DNA from: JAQIBY01 sp046546095
GTDB taxonomy: Bacteria; Bacteroidota; Bacteroidia; Bacteroidales; ML635J-15
Length of the DNA: 64,000 bases
NCBI GenBank assembly: GCA_046546095.1
Contig: JBKGYK010000001.1
Location: 1 to 64,000, forward strand
Direction of reading: 5' to 3'
How positions within the stretch are numbered: the stretch's first letter is position 1; each line of letters starts with the position of its first letter. The notes beneath the pieces are model-generated. The model ran no database searches. It saw nothing but the letters and a program-made list of their open reading frames with translations, and was not told where the DNA came from. Position numbers and translations under genes: made by a program. This document shows, piece after piece, positions 61,122-64,000 of the stretch.

Positions 61122-62567
61122 ATGAAACCGCTGGTAATCTTTTTCATCGCTGCACTGACAACATTTTCTGCCAGTGCCCAAAGCCTGGAGGCATATTTCC
61201 ATCATGCCGGATTCGATTCGCCTGAAGGACCCTATATTGAAACTTATCTCAGTACAATCGGTCGTACAGCTACCTTTGTAAAAACCGACAAAGGCTATCA
61301 GGCCAATATTGAAATCACCATGCTGTTTAAACAGAATGACAGCATTCGATCATTCAAAAAACACATCATCAACAGTCCGGTGATTGAAGATTCTCTTAAA
61401 AAACGCCCAAACTTTGTTGATGTTCAACGCATACCACTTGAACCAGGCAGGTATGATCTGGAAGTCATCATCAGGGATGCCAATAAAACAACAAGTTCTT
61501 ACCTGATAGAAGATGAGTTCAATCTCAACTTCCCTGATGGAAAGCTGGCTTTTTCAGGTTTTCAGCCTGTGGAATCTTTCACAAAAAGTGATGAGGCATC
61601 AGTTTTAACAAAAAGCGGGTTAAAAATGGTTCCTTATGTATCGAATTTCTATCCCGGCAATATTGATAAACTGAATTTTTACATTGAATTGTATAATGCT
61701 GATAAAGCCATTGGAGAACCTTACCTTTTGAAATATTACATTAGTGAATACGAAAACAAAGAAACTGTAGAAAGCATTGGACGCCATAAACGCATGGAAG
61801 CCAAAGCAATCACTCCGGTTACAGGACAACTTGACATCAGTGATCTTAGATCCGGCAATTACGAAGTGATGGTTGAAGCCATAAGCAAAGAAAATGAAAT
61901 CCTTGCTCAGACTGCTTACTTTATTCAACGCAGCAAACCCGTTGATCTGGCAGAACTTGAGGATATGGACAATTTTGAAATGAACAAAATGTTTGCCGGC
62001 AAAATGGACAACAAAGACTCCCTGATTTATTACATCAGTAGCTTGCGCCCCATCGCCAATGAAAGAGAAAAGCGTTTTATTGACAGGGAAATGCAGGGCA
62101 CTGATCTAAACTTTATGAAGCGATTTTTCTACACTTTCTGGTATGACAAAAATCCTCAGGATCCCGGCGGAGAATGGAAGGTATACCGAAAACAGATTGG
62201 CATCACAGAAAAGCTCTTCGCTACTCGCAACAAACACGGATTTGAAACCGACAGAGGCAGAGTATATCTGGAGTACGGGCCGCCCAATGATGCCTATTCC
62301 AATGATCACGAACCCAGTGCATATCCATATGAGATATGGTCGTATTACAGAGCCGGAGATCAGCGCAACAAGAAATTTGTATTTTACAATCCCAATCTTG
62401 CCGGAAAAGATTATGAATTATTGCATTCCAATGTACGCGGGGAATTGCAAACCCCAAACTGGGAACGTTATTTGAGTAAACGAAATAATGACCTCTACAA
62501 TCAGGACATCATGCAAAGTGATGATCAGTGGGGCAGCCGCGCCAGGGAATATTATGACAGTCATTGA
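61122..62567 (+). CDS. GWxTD domain-containing secreted protein
   Basis: A 481-residue exported protein (signal peptide ending ASAQ) of the Bacteroidota GWxTD family, function unknown. The N-terminal two thirds are beta-rich (about 22-270). The GWxTD-type domain occupies about 280-460, with FWYDKNPQDPGGEW (Phe339-Trp340) followed by GRVYLEYGPPNDAYSNDHEPSAYPYEIWSYY split around Gly-Pro-Pro. The RDPTP-like part of the canonical motif is altered (YDKNPQDP). It sits five bases upstream of the kinase gene, so the two are probably co-expressed. Confidence 0.85.
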   Translation: MKPLVIFFIAALTTFSASAQSLEAYFHHAGFDSPEGPYIETYLSTIGRTATFVKTDKGYQANIEITMLFKQNDSIRSFKKHIINSPVIEDSLKKRPNFVDVQRIPLEPGRYDLEVIIRDANKTTSSYLIEDEFNLNFPDGKLAFSGFQPVESFTKSDEASVLTKSGLKMVPYVSNFYPGNIDKLNFYIELYNADKAIGEPYLLKYYISEYENKETVESIGRHKRMEAKAITPVTGQLDISDLRSGNYEVMVEAISKENEILAQTAYFIQRSKPVDLAELEDMDNFEMNKMFAGKMDNKDSLIYYISSLRPIANEREKRFIDREMQGTDLNFMKRFFYTFWYDKNPQDPGGEWKVYRKQIGITEKLFATRNKHGFETDRGRVYLEYGPPNDAYSNDHEPSAYPYEIWSYYRAGDQRNKKFVFYNPNLAGKDYELLHSNVRGELQTPNWERYLSKRNNDLYNQDIMQSDDQWGSRAREYYDSH

Positions 62568-62572
62568 TTTCT

Positions 62573-63544
62573 ATGAAACCGGAAATACTCAAAGGAATTA
62601 ACAGCGAATATCTTTTCTTCCCGGACAAAGAAGAAACCATTCTGTCGGCCGGGAAATTCTCCACCACATATCTGGGTGCAGACAGCAGTGCAAAAAGGGT
62701 CATTATCAAACAGTTGAACCCAAGATTGGCAGAAGATGATCAGGCCCGCTACCGTTTTCTTGTCGAAGCCGGTATCAGGATTAAGCATCCGGCCATTGTC
62801 AGAGCGATTGATTTGATAAAAACCAGGGATACATATTTCATTATCCAGGAATATATCCACGGCACAGACCTCAAAACCCTGATAAAGCGGGGTGATTTCA
62901 AACACAATTCCCTTCTGGCCTGCCGCCTGTTAATTCCACTGTTGGATGCCATTGCCGCTATTCACCGGAAAAACATCATTCACCGTGATATAAAGCCATC
63001 AAATATTCTGGTAGCATATAAACCCGGCACCGGCGATATCGACTGGCATCATCCCGATGTTAAGCTGATTGATTTTGGTTTATCAAAAACAAACGACGGC
63101 ATACCACTTTTTCCCGGAAGCAAAAAACGACACCCCTTCCCCATTCTGTATGCAGCTCCGGAAGTCGTTCTGAACCGGGAAGACCTCACAGATGAACGCT
63201 CTGATTTATACAGCCTTGCCCTGGTAATGATGGAAATGTTCACCAGCCAGCCTGTTTTTTATGCTGACAACCCGGCAGCCATTATCACAAGACAGATATC
63301 TGACATGCCACGACGACCTGCCAAAATGTACCCCAGGTTTTATGAGATTTTCCGGAAGGCAGCAGCAAAACAGAAGTTTCACATCTCCCCTTCCAAATTA
63401 CCGCCTGAGAGGATAACGGAAATCCTCAAAGATGGGTTGAATGAGCGCTACGATTCTGCCGAAGCAATGCATCAAGACCTGATGCAATTTATGCGCAAGC
63501 CGGGCGAAATGCCCAAAGGTTTTTTTCAACGTATTTTTAAGTGA
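62573..63544 (+). CDS. Hanks-type serine/threonine protein kinase
   Basis: A 323-residue soluble kinase with an intact catalytic set: Lys46 (VIIKQL), Glu65 of helix C, HRD at 137-139 (IIHRDIKPSNIL), DFG at 167-169 (VKLIDFGLSK), APE at 195-197 (YAAPEVVL) and the DERSDLYSLALV block. The glycine loop is reduced (SAGKFSTTYLG). No transmembrane helix or PASTA repeat is present, unlike PknB-type kinases. A TTG in-frame at 62564 is an alternative start; the ATG at 62573 is preferred. Substrates and regulation are unknown. Confidence 0.92.
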   Translation: MKPEILKGINSEYLFFPDKEETILSAGKFSTTYLGADSSAKRVIIKQLNPRLAEDDQARYRFLVEAGIRIKHPAIVRAIDLIKTRDTYFIIQEYIHGTDLKTLIKRGDFKHNSLLACRLLIPLLDAIAAIHRKNIIHRDIKPSNILVAYKPGTGDIDWHHPDVKLIDFGLSKTNDGIPLFPGSKKRHPFPILYAAPEVVLNREDLTDERSDLYSLALVMMEMFTSQPVFYADNPAAIITRQISDMPRRPAKMYPRFYEIFRKAAAKQKFHISPSKLPPERITEILKDGLNERYDSAEAMHQDLMQFMRKPGEMPKGFFQRIFK

Positions 63545-63766
63545 TAAGAAATTCGCTCTCTTGATGTAAATAGCACCGGATTGAAGTTCACCGCCTCAGC
63601 CAGGTTTGCGTTGTAGCAAGCCCAGGATACCACCCTGCAGGTCGTACCGCACAATACACACCTGAACCATGAACATGAAAAATTCATGAATAATGCCTGC
63701 CATATCAATATGCATTGGATATATGGCTCCGATGTAAAAACCTGCTGGGATATAGAAAAAAAACTT

Positions 63767-63774
63767 TATATTTG
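63767..63774 (+). promoter_or_regulatory. Candidate -7 element of the DUF4492 gene
   Basis: TATATTTG matches TAnnTTTG exactly, 20 bp upstream of the ATG at 63795. No TTG is present at the expected -33 distance. The rest of the 250-bp gap after the kinase shows nothing recognisable. Confidence 0.45.
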
Positions 63775-63794
63775 ATTTCAAGATAAGATCAGTT

Positions 63795-64000
63795 ATGTCG
63801 GTTTTTAAAAGGATTTTTCAGTTTTATTATCAGGGATTCCGCAACATGCCCCGCTGGGGTAAACAATTATGGGCCATCATTTTATTTAAAGGTATTGTAA
63901 TTTTCATCCTCATACGTTTTATCTTTTTCCCAAATTATCTAAACAAAAACTTTGATTCGGATCAGGAACGTGGTGAGCATGTATTGGAACAACTAACGAA
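63795..64000 (+). CDS. DUF4492 small membrane protein (cut by window edge)
   Basis: The first 68 codons run to the window edge without a stop. The sequence has an amphipathic N-terminus (VFKRIFQFYYQGFRNMPRWG), one transmembrane helix (about 26-45) and the FFPNYLNKNFDSDQERGEHVLEQLT tail typical of DUF4492. In Bacteroidota and Campylobacterota this family usually sits directly before cytochrome bd oxidase genes (cydAB), which would lie just outside the window. Full length is expected to be about 70-80 residues. Confidence 0.85.
   Translation, partial: MSVFKRIFQFYYQGFRNMPRWGKQLWAIILFKGIVIFILIRFIFFPNYLNKNFDSDQERGEHVLEQLT

Noticed and set aside
1..64000. Search for rRNA, tRNA, riboswitches and insertion sequences
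   Set aside because: All gaps over 100 bp were read; none shows tRNA cloverleaf sequences, rRNA, known riboswitch cores or transposase genes with terminal repeats.

Overview
The window is 64 kb of chromosome from a member of the Bacteroidota, most likely the order Bacteroidales or a close relative. Several independent signs agree. Two large secreted proteins carry SprB-type repeats, PKD folds and the gliding-associated (type B) C-terminal domain exported by the type IX secretion system. The sigma factor is the short Bacteroidota RpoD form lacking region 1.1, and Rho has a long low-complexity insertion. Several intergenic regions contain the Bacteroidota promoter -7 element TAnnTTTG. Family-restricted genes such as GWxTD, DUF6132, DUF4492 and the LptD_2-type LptD are present. 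No rRNA, tRNA, CRISPR array, insertion sequence or prophage was recognised. Base composition looks even and the genes are densely packed, so most of the window reads as core chromosome rather than an accessory island.

Layout. 1-3.5 kb: a DJ-1/PfpI-like lipoprotein, aroQ, and xerD overlapping a membrane-anchored reductive-dehalogenase-like iron-sulfur protein. 3.6-10.6 kb: two paralogous type IX secretion cargo proteins on the minus strand. 11-15.3 kb: pyruvate phosphate dikinase convergent with an M20C aminoacyl-histidine dipeptidase, separated by two hairpin terminators. 15.4-18.4 kb: a tandem duplicate of secreted thioredoxin-fold proteins. 18.6-24.7 kb: an outer-envelope block (LptD, a peptidoglycan amidase with SPOR-like tail, an MCE/MlaD protein, a PagL-like lipid A deacylase). 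24.8-28 kb: a pyridine-nucleotide block (pncB, pncA, a lipocalin lipoprotein, an ADP-ribose macrodomain). 28-34.1 kb: a DUF368 lipid-carrier translocase, a TPR protein, rpe, rpoD and rho, the last two divergent. 34.3-38.9 kb: an MltF-like lytic transglycosylase, a DEDDh exonuclease/GIY-YIG fusion, a zinc-ribbon membrane protein, an OmpA-family protein and a ferredoxin. 39-47.5 kb: an MFS transporter, a TonB-dependent receptor, a secreted HExxH protein, a large secreted protein of unknown function, a CDF metal exporter, a thioredoxin lipoprotein with a DUF6132 partner and a gamma-carbonic anhydrase. 47.6-56.1 kb: an extracellular polysaccharide synthesis and export operon (AsnB, GT4, Wza-like, Wzz/BY-kinase, WecA/MraY-like transferase, lytic transglycosylase). 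56.1-63.5 kb: uvrA, mtaB, an inositol-monophosphatase-family gene, a GWxTD protein and a Hanks-type Ser/Thr kinase, the first three with overlapping ends. The right edge cuts a DUF4492 gene, a family usually found just upstream of cytochrome bd oxidase genes.

Functionally the window is dominated by envelope biology: LPS transport and lipid A editing, peptidoglycan hydrolysis, lipid-carrier recycling, capsule/EPS export and type IX cargo, next to housekeeping genes for transcription, repair and central metabolism. No complete novel defence or mobile system was found. The items most worth following up are the helix-anchored RdhA-like protein, the NAD-salvage/macrodomain block, the HExxH protein convergent with an uncharacterised secreted protein, the compact AsnB-led polysaccharide operon and the MtaB-IMPase-GWxTD-kinase chain.
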